This document shows positions 7,244 through 14,763 of a stretch of DNA of 26,099 bases, piece after piece. This DNA is from an uncultured Lachnospiraceae bacterium (GTDB lineage: Bacteria; Bacillota; Clostridia; Lachnospirales; Lachnospiraceae). The stretch spans positions 1 to 26,099 of the forward strand of contig CAJUDZ010000041.1 of NCBI GenBank assembly GCA_910584965.1, in the 5' to 3' direction. Position 1 is the stretch's first letter. Each line of letters opens with the position of its first letter. The notes under the pieces were generated by a model. That model saw only the letters and a list, made by a program, of their open reading frames with translations. It did not search any database and was not told where the DNA came from. The position numbers and the translations under genes are program-made.

Positions 7244-8563
7244 ATGAAAGTATTGGTAATCAACGGAAGTCCTAAGGGGAAAAACAGTGTTACATATCAG
7301 ACGATACGGTTTTTGCAGCGAAAATTTCCGAAAGATGAATTTGAAGTTATTCATGCGGGCGCCCAGATCCATGCGCTGGAGCAGGATATGTGGGTTGTAA
7401 AGGAAGGGGTGCGAAATGCACAGGTAATTTTGTTTGCCTATCCGGTGTATGCTTTTACGGTGCCTTCCCAGCTCCATCGGTTTATGACGCTTATGAAGGA
7501 GGGAAACGTCGATGTTTCCGGCAGATATATGATGCAGATCACGACATCGAAGCATTTTTATGACGTGACGGCGCACCGTTATATCGAGGATAACTGCAGG
7601 GATATGGGAATGCGGATTTTACGTGGATTTTCCGCAGATATGAACGATCTTTTAACGAAAAAAGGACAGCTTGAAGTCATTACATATTGGAATTATACCA
7701 AACATATAATACTGGAAGAGACATCTCCTTTTGAAAGGGAGCCGGACAGGACGCCGCTTAACGAGAAAAACCGGAAATATCGGGTTGTTATCGTAACTGA
7801 CTGCGCCGAAAAAAACAGCAGGCTGCGCCGGATGATCGTAGATTTCCGGAAAGAACTGCCCTTTGAAAGTCATGTTGTGAATCTGCGGAATTTTGATTTT
7901 CAGGGCGGGTGCGTCGGATGTTTCCATTGTGCGGCGGACGGAACCTGTGTTTATCAGGACGGCTTCGACGCGCTTCTGCGGAAAATCCAGAAGGCGGACA
8001 GCATTGTGTACGCGTTTTCCATCAAAGATCATTCGATGGGAACATTGTTTAAAACGTATGATGACAGGCAGTTCTGCAATGGACATCGTGCGGTAACGGC
8101 GGGAAAACCAACCGCGTACCTGATTGACGGTGAATTTTCACAGGAGAAAAATCTGCAGATGATACTGGAGGCAAAAAGCCAGATGGGAAGGAACTTTCTG
8201 GCGGGTATTGCAACCAACGAGGGTGTCGGCGCGGATTCGCCCGCTTTCTGTGCGGATAAACTGGCTTACGCCCTGACGCACAGGATCACCGTAAATGAGA
8301 ATTTTTATGGAGTAGGCGGCAGAAAGATTTTTCGGGATCTCGTTTTTGAGATGCAGGGGATGATGCAGGCTGACCACCGTTTCTATAAAAAGAACGGCTT
8401 ATATGATTTTCCCTGGAAAAAAATGAATATCATTTTGTTTATGAGACTGGTTGGCGGATTGTTAAAACATCCTTTAACAAAAGACAAGGTTCAGCCAAAG
8501 ATAACGGAAGGTATGTTGGCGCCATACGAGAAAATCATTACAGGGAATCCATTAAAAGAATGA
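7244..8563 (+). CDS. tandem flavodoxin-fold oxidoreductase with iron-sulfur-type cysteine motif
   Basis: 439 residues made of two NADPH-dependent FMN-reductase/flavodoxin-like halves. The first begins MKVLVINGSPKGKNSVTYQT, the FMN phosphate loop, then VILFAYPVYAFTVPSQLHRF. The second starts near residue 178 (KYRVVIVTDCAEKNSRLRRM) and has GGCVGCFHCAADGTC, which is C-x2-C-x2-C-x5-C (Cys223, 226, 229, 235). That spacing fits the compact 4Fe-4S motif of iron-sulfur flavoproteins (CX2CX2CX4-7C). The protein probably shuttles electrons between flavin and a cluster, in the cytoplasm. An unassigned C-terminal tail of about 90 residues follows. Its stop overlaps the HAD start (ATGA), indicating coupled translation. 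Confidence 0.78.
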   Translation: MKVLVINGSPKGKNSVTYQTIRFLQRKFPKDEFEVIHAGAQIHALEQDMWVVKEGVRNAQVILFAYPVYAFTVPSQLHRFMTLMKEGNVDVSGRYMMQITTSKHFYDVTAHRYIEDNCRDMGMRILRGFSADMNDLLTKKGQLEVITYWNYTKHIILEETSPFEREPDRTPLNEKNRKYRVVIVTDCAEKNSRLRRMIVDFRKELPFESHVVNLRNFDFQGGCVGCFHCAADGTCVYQDGFDALLRKIQKADSIVYAFSIKDHSMGTLFKTYDDRQFCNGHRAVTAGKPTAYLIDGEFSQEKNLQMILEAKSQMGRNFLAGIATNEGVGADSPAFCADKLAYALTHRITVNENFYGVGGRKIFRDLVFEMQGMMQADHRFYKKNGLYDFPWKKMNIILFMRLVGGLLKHPLTKDKVQPKITEGMLAPYEKIITGNPLKE

Positions 8564-9324
8564 AATTATATCAGAATTATATTTTTGACTTATATGGTAC
8601 GCTTGTAGATATCAGGACAGACGAAAAACAGCAGATGTTATGGCATAAGATGAGTCTGTTTTACGGCTATTATGGAGCGGTGTATTCGGCGGATGAATTA
8701 CAGGCGTTATATAATAAGCTGGTATCAGAGAAGGAGCAGGAGGCAGGGCAGCAGGGCAGAAAGCGGGAATTGGAGGAGAGGCTGTATGCCCATGAGTCTT
8801 ATCCTGAAATTCCGATAGAAGAGGTATTCCGGGAGTTATATATGGCAAGAGGCGTGGAACCTTCGGACGGACTGGTTCTTCATACCGGTGAGATGTTCAG
8901 GGCGCTTTCCACACGTCAGTTACGGTTATATGCAGGAGCCGGAGAGCTTTTGCAGGGCCTTCGCGGAATGGACAGAGGGGTTTATCTGCTGTCCAATGCA
9001 CAGCGTATTTTTACGGAAAAAGAGCTGCGGTATCTGCAAATAGAGGATTGTTTTGACGGGATAATGATTTCATCCGATCATGGGGTTAAAAAGCCGGATG
9101 AACGGTTCTTCAGAATACTGTTGGAGAAATACCGGATAGCGCCGGAATGTTCCCTGATGATCGGAAATGATCTGGACAGCGATATTGCGGGAGCAAAGAA
9201 GGTGGGAATGGATACCTTTTATATTCATTCGGGAATATCGCCGGAAAGGAACCGGGAAGTGGACGCGGACTATGCAATGATGAAGATGAATCTGAGAAGT
9301 CTGCGAAGGCGTCTGCTTTCATGA
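8560..9324 (+). CDS. HAD-superfamily hydrolase (subfamily IA)
   Basis: 254 residues with all HAD motifs: I, NYIFDLYGTLVDI (nucleophile Asp10); II, GVYLLSNAQ; III, KKPDERFF; IV, MIGNDLDSDIAGAKKVGM with its acidic pair. A helical cap domain lies between motifs I and II. In motif I the second aspartate of DxD, the usual acid/base of phosphatases, is Tyr12, giving DLYGT as in L-2-haloacid dehalogenases; motif IV however keeps the metal-binding acids of phosphatases. A small-molecule phosphatase is still the likeliest role; the substrate is unknown. It overlaps the upstream flavoprotein gene by 4 bp. Confidence 0.83.
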   Translation: MKLYQNYIFDLYGTLVDIRTDEKQQMLWHKMSLFYGYYGAVYSADELQALYNKLVSEKEQEAGQQGRKRELEERLYAHESYPEIPIEEVFRELYMARGVEPSDGLVLHTGEMFRALSTRQLRLYAGAGELLQGLRGMDRGVYLLSNAQRIFTEKELRYLQIEDCFDGIMISSDHGVKKPDERFFRILLEKYRIAPECSLMIGNDLDSDIAGAKKVGMDTFYIHSGISPERNREVDADYAMMKMNLRSLRRRLLS

Positions 9325-9396
9325 GCGATGAAACGGTGCCGGAAGCGGCGGCACGGAGGACAGCGAAGTAGCTGAGAAAAGGAGGTAAAAGCGGGT

Positions 9397-9681
9397 ATGG
9401 ACAAAAGTTTTGTCACAAGAGTGGGAGAAACGATTTCCGCAAAGGGAAGAGAGGTTACGGATAAGGCGAAGGAGATAGCCGAAATTGCAAACCTGAGAAG
9501 CCAGATCAATACCTGTGAGGAAGTCGTCAAAAGGAATTACATGGAGATCGGCAGGCGGTATTATGAACAGCATGGCTCCGAGCCTGAGGAAGCATACGAG
9601 GAACAGTGCAGAGCCGTCAGAAATGCACAGATCGGCATCGCCGATCTGGAAGAGAAAATCAAAGAATTAAAGGGTATCTGA
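9397..9681 (+). CDS. small coiled-coil protein, unknown function
   Basis: 94 residues, highly charged and helical, with AKEIAEIANLRSQINTCEEV and AVRNAQIGIADLEEKIKELK showing heptad spacing of hydrophobic residues. No signal peptide or membrane segment is present. It resembles the short helical proteins found in many Lachnospiraceae, sometimes followed by a zinc ribbon that is absent here; no function can be assigned. AAGGAGGT precedes the start by about 10 nt. The stop codon lies inside the left arm of a perfect palindrome that closes this gene cluster. The 72-bp gap from the HAD gene leaves co-transcription likely. Confidence 0.7.
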   Translation: MDKSFVTRVGETISAKGREVTDKAKEIAEIANLRSQINTCEEVVKRNYMEIGRRYYEQHGSEPEEAYEEQCRAVRNAQIGIADLEEKIKELKGI

Positions 9682-9699
9682 CAGTGTCAGATACCCTTT
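9669..9699 (+). terminator. perfect palindrome overlapping the stop codon
   Basis: AAAGGGTATCTGACA (9669-9683) and TGTCAGATACCCTTT (9685-9699) are exact reverse complements around one central base. The stop codon of the coiled-coil gene (9679-9681) is part of the stem. There is only a short T run, so it may act as a bidirectional terminator or an mRNA 3-prime-end stabiliser between convergent genes. Confidence 0.6.
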
Positions 9700-9719
9700 G
9701 CAAATTGCCGTAACAGTAT

Positions 9720-9771
9720 TAGGAAATTGCCGCAGCAGAAACCATTTCAGGGGAGAATGCGAAGCATTCTC
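9720..9771. repeat. dispersed repeat, copy 1, with 8-bp hairpin
   Basis: The 41 bp at 9720-9760 recur exactly at 26059-26099, where the window ends, so the true unit is probably longer. Copy 1 contains a perfect hairpin, GAGAATGC / GAA / GCATTCTC (9753-9771), and copy 2 is cut off in the middle of the same hairpin. Both copies follow the 3-prime end of a plus-strand gene after a terminator-like stem. It is non-coding; a REP-like intergenic element is the likeliest description. Confidence 0.75.
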
Positions 9772-9773
9772 AT

Positions 9774-9801
9774 AATCGCCGCCGCCGGGCGGCGATTTTT
9801 T
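9774..9801 (+). terminator. GC-rich intrinsic terminator
   Basis: A perfect 10-bp stem, AATCGCCGCC (9774-9783) with GGCGGCGATT (9788-9797), closes a 4-nt loop and runs into a T tract to 9801. It has the right polarity to stop plus-strand transcription from the cluster, and its T tract overlaps the stop codon of the convergent PBP gene. Confidence 0.8.
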
Positions 9802-12499
9802 ATTGTGCCGGCGGCGGAGCCGGTGCTTCCGGATTCGCCTGCTGTGCCGCAGCGGCGGCCGCTGCAGCCGCTTCCGCATTTCGGATGTTGATTTCGTTCT
9901 GCTGTGCCGCGATGATCTGCTCATAGTCCGGATTGGCGAAAAATTCCATGTTATGCGGACATACGTTATCGGTCTGCGCTGTCGGTACGGTCGAAACGGA
10001 ACCGTCTTCGTTGACAACTTCCGTCATCGCGTTTGGTGAGCCGCTTAACAGGGAAGCGTCTTCGATCAGAGGCAGTTCCCGGACGCCGTCCACTTTGAAC
10101 GGGCAAAATTCCGTAGCGGGCAGCTGGCAGTAATTACAGATCGGTCCGGAGTAGTGAATGTTGCATGTTTCTGCCGGAACGGTTCCTTCCGCAAAATATT
10201 CCGTCCGCAGCGTGCCGTTGCAAAGTCCGTCGATCGGAAGTTTGCCGGAACGGGAACATACCGTGGCGGTGACGATGCCGGCCGGGACGCTGAAGGACTG
10301 GCTAGGCAGCTCTTCATGGATTCTGGCCATGACCGCGCGCCATAGTTTTTTGGCCAGGTTCTTTTCATCGCCGGACAGTTTTACATTGTTATCGAAACCT
10401 GTCCAGGTAGTAGCGGTATAATAGGGTGTGTAGCCCGCGAACCAGACATCGTTGTAATCGGAGGTCGTACCGGTTTTGCCGGCGATGGCCATATTGCCGA
10501 AATTAACGGAGCCGCCCGTACCGCTTGTGACAACGTCTACCATAGCGTCCGTAAGCAGAAAAGCGGTCGTTTCCTTGATTACCTGTTTGGACTGAGGCGT
10601 CGTATTATCGAGAATGACATTGCCGTCATGGTCTAACACTTTCGTATATAATTTGGGTTTGATATAAGTTCCGCCGTTTGCGATGCAGGCATAAGCCGCA
10701 TTCAATTCTTCATTGGTAACACCGTTTGTAATGCCGCCCAGCGCCAGTGACTGCTGAATGTCGGAGAAGATTTCTCCGTTGATTTCTTTCCGCTCCTCCA
10801 GCGTGGTAAAGCCGAAGTTCATAAGGTAGTCGAAACCGAGCTGCGGCGTAATCCAGGTCAGCGCCTTAACGGTAACGATGTTCATGGAGTCGCGTATACC
10901 GTCCCGCAGGGAAGAAAGGCCTCTGTATGCCTCGCCGTACCAGTTGCCGACCGGACGGCCGCTGGCATAATTAAACGGCGCATCGTCTATGATGGTGGCG
11001 AGGGTCAGCCCTGCGCTGTCCAGAGCGGGGGCGTAAGTGGATACGATTTTAAACGTGGATCCCGGCTGTCTGACCGTATCGGTTGCCCGGTTAAGCGTCC
11101 GGCTTCCCGATTTGGCGCCGCGTCCGCCTTCCATTGCAACTACATATCCGGTGCTTTGGTCTTCTACCACGAGAGAGACCTGAGGCTGCGGCGTTAAGGA
11201 AATCGTTTCGGTAAAGACTTCCTCGTCTTTTGCAAGAACCGCCTCTTTATACAGGTCGATATCCATATAAGCTTCATCCTGTGAAGAATAAATCAGGTTA
11301 TAACCGGTTTTGGATTCCCGCCAGAAACTGCGGAACATCTCGGTGCTGTAATTCTTTCGTTCGCCGTCTTTGTCCACGGTGGTCAGTTCATAGTTCAGAT
11401 ACCATTTCGTATTCTCCGGGAAGTTACTTTCATCGGCGAACACCTCGTCGCAGATGGCCTGGATTGCAGGATCCTGTGTGGAGTAAATTTTCAGGCCGCC
11501 GCTGTATAAAAGCGTATAAGCCTGTGTTTCATTATAGCCGGCGGCGATCAGATCTTCCAATACATCATCCGTAAGCGCATCTACGAAATATGTATTTACG
11601 GTAGATTCGCCGTTTTCCGAATCGACGATCTGAATGCGGGAATATACATCGTCTGCCATCGCTTCGGCGTATTCCTCCTGAGAAATATAGCCCTGTTCGG
11701 CCATGTGTCGAAGCACTTTTTCGCGGCGCTCCGCATTTTTCTCCGGGTGCGTGATCGGGTTATATTTGGTCGGGTTCTGGGTGATGCTTGCGATAACGGC
11801 GCATTCGGACAGGTTCAGGTCGCTGACGGATTTGTTGAAATACCGCAGGGAAGCCGCCTGTACGCCGAGCGTATTCTGACCGAGATTGATGGTGTTCATA
11901 TAATTGATCAGAATATCGTCTTTTTCCATGATTTTTTCCAGTTCCAGCGCAAGATACTGCTCCTGTATTTTACGTTTCATCCTGTCCGCAAAAGAATCTT
12001 CACTTGTCCAGTCCGTGAAAACGTTGTTTTTCAGAAGCTGCTGCGTGATGGTGCTGGCGCCTTCGGAAAAGTGGAATTTATTCTGGATGCCGATCGCGGC
12101 GGCACGCAGAATACCTTTGATATCGATGCCGTTGTGGTCATAAAAACGAGCATCTTCGACGGCTACAAAAGCGTGTGCGAGATCTTCCGGAACCATATCC
12201 ATGCTGACCGGGATACGGTTGGAATCCGTGGATACCAGCTTGGCGGTCTGATTGCCTTCGATGTCGTATACGAAAGTGGAAAAACCGGAAGGAGTAACAT
12301 CTATATTCCCGATATCGGGCGCTGTCGCAAGAATGCCTTTAAAAACGCCGATTCCTGCGCTGACTCCGAGTATGGCGGCTGAGATCATAAAAAGGAGGAA
12401 GACCTGAACAAAGGTAAAGCCGAGCTTTCTGCCCCATTTGCCGCCTTTTGCATTGAGTGCTTTTTGTTTTTTACGGACACCCCGTTTGCTATAATTCAT
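9800..12499 (-). CDS. bifunctional class A penicillin-binding protein (PBP1A-like)
   Basis: 899 residues. A basic N-terminus is followed by one membrane helix (GFTFVQVFLLFMISAAILGV, about 27-50). The glycosyltransferase GT51 domain has EDARFYDHNGID (Glu115) and GASTITQQLLKN. The transpeptidase domain has STFK (Ser481), SMN (538-540) and KTGT (675-678). It therefore polymerises lipid II and cross-links peptidoglycan outside the membrane. After the catalytic domain come about 150 residues with seven to eight cysteines (VCSRSGKLPIDGLC, CNYCQLPATEFCP), then an Asn/Ala-rich tail with nine alanines ending in PEAPAPPPAQ. It is convergent with the cluster on its left and divergent from yigZ. Family and activity are secure; the exact paralogue name is not. 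Confidence 0.93.
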   Translation of the reverse strand: MNYSKRGVRKKQKALNAKGGKWGRKLGFTFVQVFLLFMISAAILGVSAGIGVFKGILATAPDIGNIDVTPSGFSTFVYDIEGNQTAKLVSTDSNRIPVSMDMVPEDLAHAFVAVEDARFYDHNGIDIKGILRAAAIGIQNKFHFSEGASTITQQLLKNNVFTDWTSEDSFADRMKRKIQEQYLALELEKIMEKDDILINYMNTINLGQNTLGVQAASLRYFNKSVSDLNLSECAVIASITQNPTKYNPITHPEKNAERREKVLRHMAEQGYISQEEYAEAMADDVYSRIQIVDSENGESTVNTYFVDALTDDVLEDLIAAGYNETQAYTLLYSGGLKIYSTQDPAIQAICDEVFADESNFPENTKWYLNYELTTVDKDGERKNYSTEMFRSFWRESKTGYNLIYSSQDEAYMDIDLYKEAVLAKDEEVFTETISLTPQPQVSLVVEDQSTGYVVAMEGGRGAKSGSRTLNRATDTVRQPGSTFKIVSTYAPALDSAGLTLATIIDDAPFNYASGRPVGNWYGEAYRGLSSLRDGIRDSMNIVTVKALTWITPQLGFDYLMNFGFTTLEERKEINGEIFSDIQQSLALGGITNGVTNEELNAAYACIANGGTYIKPKLYTKVLDHDGNVILDNTTPQSKQVIKETTAFLLTDAMVDVVTSGTGGSVNFGNMAIAGKTGTTSDYNDVWFAGYTPYYTATTWTGFDNNVKLSGDEKNLAKKLWRAVMARIHEELPSQSFSVPAGIVTATVCSRSGKLPIDGLCNGTLRTEYFAEGTVPAETCNIHYSGPICNYCQLPATEFCPFKVDGVRELPLIEDASLLSGSPNAMTEVVNEDGSVSTVPTAQTDNVCPHNMEFFANPDYEQIIAAQQNEINIRNAEAAAAAAAAAQQANPEAPAPPPAQ

Positions 12500-12536
12500 A
12501 TCAATACCATGCCTTTCGTAAAATCCATTAAACGTT

Positions 12537-12542
12537 ATTATA
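12537..12542 (-). promoter_or_regulatory. candidate -10 of the PBP gene
   Basis: On the minus strand TATAAT occupies 12537-12542, about 38 bp before the PBP start. No good -35 lies 16-18 bp upstream, so the promoter is either weak, dependent on an activator or misread. Confidence 0.4.
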
Positions 12543-12596
12543 ACCCAAATAGGCTGTGAAAGGAAGAATTTTATGCCATCTTCATGATATATTAAG

Positions 12597-12610
12597 AATT
12601 GTTCACAATT
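12597..12610. promoter_or_regulatory. 14-bp palindrome in the pbp/yigZ divergent region
   Basis: AATTGT-TC-ACAATT is a perfect 6-bp-arm dyad located between the divergent PBP and YigZ genes. It has the size of a dimeric repressor site. No cognate regulator is encoded nearby. Confidence 0.35.
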
Positions 12611-12701
12611 TTATACACTTTTATTCCCGCCTGTGTTAAGATAAAAGACGGCAAAGAGAAAGGCATGCGGTCAGATTGAAAGAAAGGTGTGATTATCGAA
12701 A

Positions 12702-13343
12702 ATGGAAGAAGAAAACAGAAAAGAACCTTTCAAAATAGTGGAACGGGGCGGGAGCGGAGAGATCGAGGAGAAGAAGTCCCGTTTTATCGGAACTGTCAGT
12801 CCGGCGGAAACGGAGGAAGAGGCGCTTTCTTTTGTCGAATCGATGAAAAAGAAGTATTGGGACGCAAGGCATAACTGCTATGCGTATATTCTCGGAGAGC
12901 GGGGACAGCTCATGCGTTTTTCGGATGACGGGGAGCCTTCGGGAACGGCCGGAAAGCCGATTCTGGAAGTTCTGGCCGGCACGCAGGTACGCAATGCGGT
13001 CATTGTCGTGACAAGGTATTTCGGGGGTACCCTGCTCGGAACGGGAGGACTTGTGCGCGCCTATACGCAGGCCGCTCAGGCGGGAATTGCGGCGAGCACG
13101 ATATGTACAATGCGTTATGGTACGCAGTTTCAAATTACAACAGATTATAACGGCATCGGCCGGATACAATATTTGCTGGGCATAAGAAAAATTGCGATAG
13201 AGGAGCCGTCGTATACGGATGTGGTCACTCTGAAGGTGAAGGTTCCTTATGAAGAGGAAGATTCCGTCAGGAAAGAGATTACGGAAGCGACGGCCGGAAA
13301 GGCGCTGATTGAAAAAACGGGCAGCGCATATTACAGGTTATAG
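12702..13343 (+). CDS. yigZ: YigZ/IMPACT-family protein
   Basis: 213 residues with the UPF0029/IMPACT N-terminal domain: EIEEKKSRFIGTVSPAETEE, RFSDDGEPSGTAGKPIL and VTRYFGGTLLGTGGLVRAYT are its hallmark stretches, followed by the small C-terminal DUF1949-like domain. Bacterial YigZ proteins are of usual length here, about 200-215 residues, and are soluble. The eukaryotic relative IMPACT affects translational control, but the bacterial role is not settled. The ATG is preceded by AAAGG-type sequence; two AUA/GAA codons earlier no better start is seen. It is divergent from the PBP gene and 88 bp upstream of mgtE, so the two could share a transcript. Confidence 0.9.
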   Translation: MEEENRKEPFKIVERGGSGEIEEKKSRFIGTVSPAETEEEALSFVESMKKKYWDARHNCYAYILGERGQLMRFSDDGEPSGTAGKPILEVLAGTQVRNAVIVVTRYFGGTLLGTGGLVRAYTQAAQAGIAASTICTMRYGTQFQITTDYNGIGRIQYLLGIRKIAIEEPSYTDVVTLKVKVPYEEEDSVRKEITEATAGKALIEKTGSAYYRL

Positions 13344-13431
13344 AGGCGGGCATCTCAATTTAAAAACGGGTGTTATTTGACGCGCGGCATGGCTGCCGAT
13401 ACCGCAGATGGCAGGAAGGGAGGCAGTTGAT

Positions 13432-14763
13432 ATGGAAGAAATACTGGAATTACTGAATACGGGGCAATATCTGAAACTTCGACAGCAGATCACGGGGTAT
13501 AATGTGGCGGATATCGCGGCATATATGGAGAAAATGGAACAGGACGAGCTGCTAAAGCTGTTCCGCATCCTGCCAAAGAGCATGGCGGCGGATGTTTTTT
13601 CCTATCTGGAAATCGAAACGGAACAGTATGTCATCACTTCCATGTCGGAAAAAGATGCGGCGGGCATCATCGACCACCTGATGGCAGACGATGCGACGGA
13701 TCTCCTGGAAGAAATGCCGGCCAATGTGGTGAAGCGGCTGTTGGCCCATGCGAGCGCGGAAACGCGGAGAGATATCAATCATCTGCTGCGCTATCCGGAA
13801 GATTCCGCCGGAAGCATTATGACGGTGGAATATGTGGATCTGAAAGAAACGCTGTCGGTGGAACAGGCTATCGCCAGAATCCGGAAGGTCGGGGTTGACA
13901 GCGAAACGATCAATATCTGTTATGTGCTCGATCAGCAAAGGACGCTCGTCGGTACGGTGGCGCTCCGGTATTTGCTGCTCAGCGCGCCGGATGCGGTGAT
14001 CGGCGATATCATGAACGAGAATATTATTTCCCTTCATACCATGATGGACCAGGAGGAAGTGGCGAGACAGTTTAAGAAGTATGACTTTACTTCGATGCCT
14101 GTGGTGGACAATGAGGACAGGCTTGTCGGCATCATTACGGTCGATGACGTCGTGGATATTCTCGAAGAAGAGACGACGGAAGATATCGAGAAAATGGCGG
14201 CGATCGTGCCGTCGGATAAACCTTATATGAAAACAGGTGTTATTGAATCCTGGAAGAAACGCATTCCCTGGCTGATGCTGCTGATGATTTCCGCGGCTTT
14301 TACCGGAAAGATTATTTCTTCTTTTGAAGACGCGCTGAGCAAATACGTGGTGCTTACCGCGTTTATTCCGATGCTGATGGATACCGGCGGAAATGCGGGC
14401 GGTCAGGCGAGCGCAGTGATTATCCGCGGTCTGTCTCTGGACGAGATCCAGTTCGGGGACTGGTTCAAGGTCGTCTGGAAGGAAATCCGCACGGCCGTGT
14501 TATGCGGTCTGACGCTGGCAGGCTGCAACATCGTCAAAATGCTCGTGTTCGACAGGGTCAGTATCCGTGTGGCCCTTGTCGTCAGCGTTACGCTGTTCCT
14601 GGCCGTTATTGTGGCAAAGGTGGTAGGTTCCACGCTGCCCATGATTGCCAAAAAAATAGGAATGGACCCGGCCGTGATGGCGAGTCCATTTATCACTACG
14701 ATTGTGGATGCGATTTCGCTGCTGATCTATTTCCGGATTGCAACGATTGCGCTCGGCATTTAG
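13432..14763 (+). CDS. mgtE: magnesium transporter MgtE
   Basis: 443 residues from ATG 13432, chosen over the in-frame ATG at 13408 because AGGGAGG sits 9 nt before it. Order of domains: the alpha-superhelical MgtE N domain (DELLKLFRILPKSMAADVFS, LMADDATDLLEEMPANVV), two CBS domains (GSIMTVEYVDLKETLSVEQA; IMNENIISLHTMMDQEEVA), a connecting helix, then a five-helix membrane domain with FIPMLMDTGGNAGGQASAVI and its conserved glycines. It is a Mg2+-gated channel in the cytoplasmic membrane; the CBS and N domains sense internal Mg2+. No M-box riboswitch is seen in the 88-bp leader. The stop overlaps that of typA on the opposite strand. Confidence 0.95.
   Translation: MEEILELLNTGQYLKLRQQITGYNVADIAAYMEKMEQDELLKLFRILPKSMAADVFSYLEIETEQYVITSMSEKDAAGIIDHLMADDATDLLEEMPANVVKRLLAHASAETRRDINHLLRYPEDSAGSIMTVEYVDLKETLSVEQAIARIRKVGVDSETINICYVLDQQRTLVGTVALRYLLLSAPDAVIGDIMNENIISLHTMMDQEEVARQFKKYDFTSMPVVDNEDRLVGIITVDDVVDILEEETTEDIEKMAAIVPSDKPYMKTGVIESWKKRIPWLMLLMISAAFTGKIISSFEDALSKYVVLTAFIPMLMDTGGNAGGQASAVIIRGLSLDEIQFGDWFKVVWKEIRTAVLCGLTLAGCNIVKMLVFDRVSIRVALVVSVTLFLAVIVAKVVGSTLPMIAKKIGMDPAVMASPFITTIVDAISLLIYFRIATIALGI

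Noticed and set aside
9321..9371. A 16-codon frame overlapping the HAD stop codon (ATGA)
   Set aside because: Very short, low-complexity and without similarity; overlap alone is weak evidence.
11705..12382. A 225-codon plus-strand frame opposite the PBP gene
   Set aside because: It is the antisense of the GT51 domain, whose motifs are unambiguous on the minus strand.
13344..13431. Possible M-box riboswitch before mgtE
   Set aside because: The leader is only 88 bp and no conserved M-box elements or terminator were seen.
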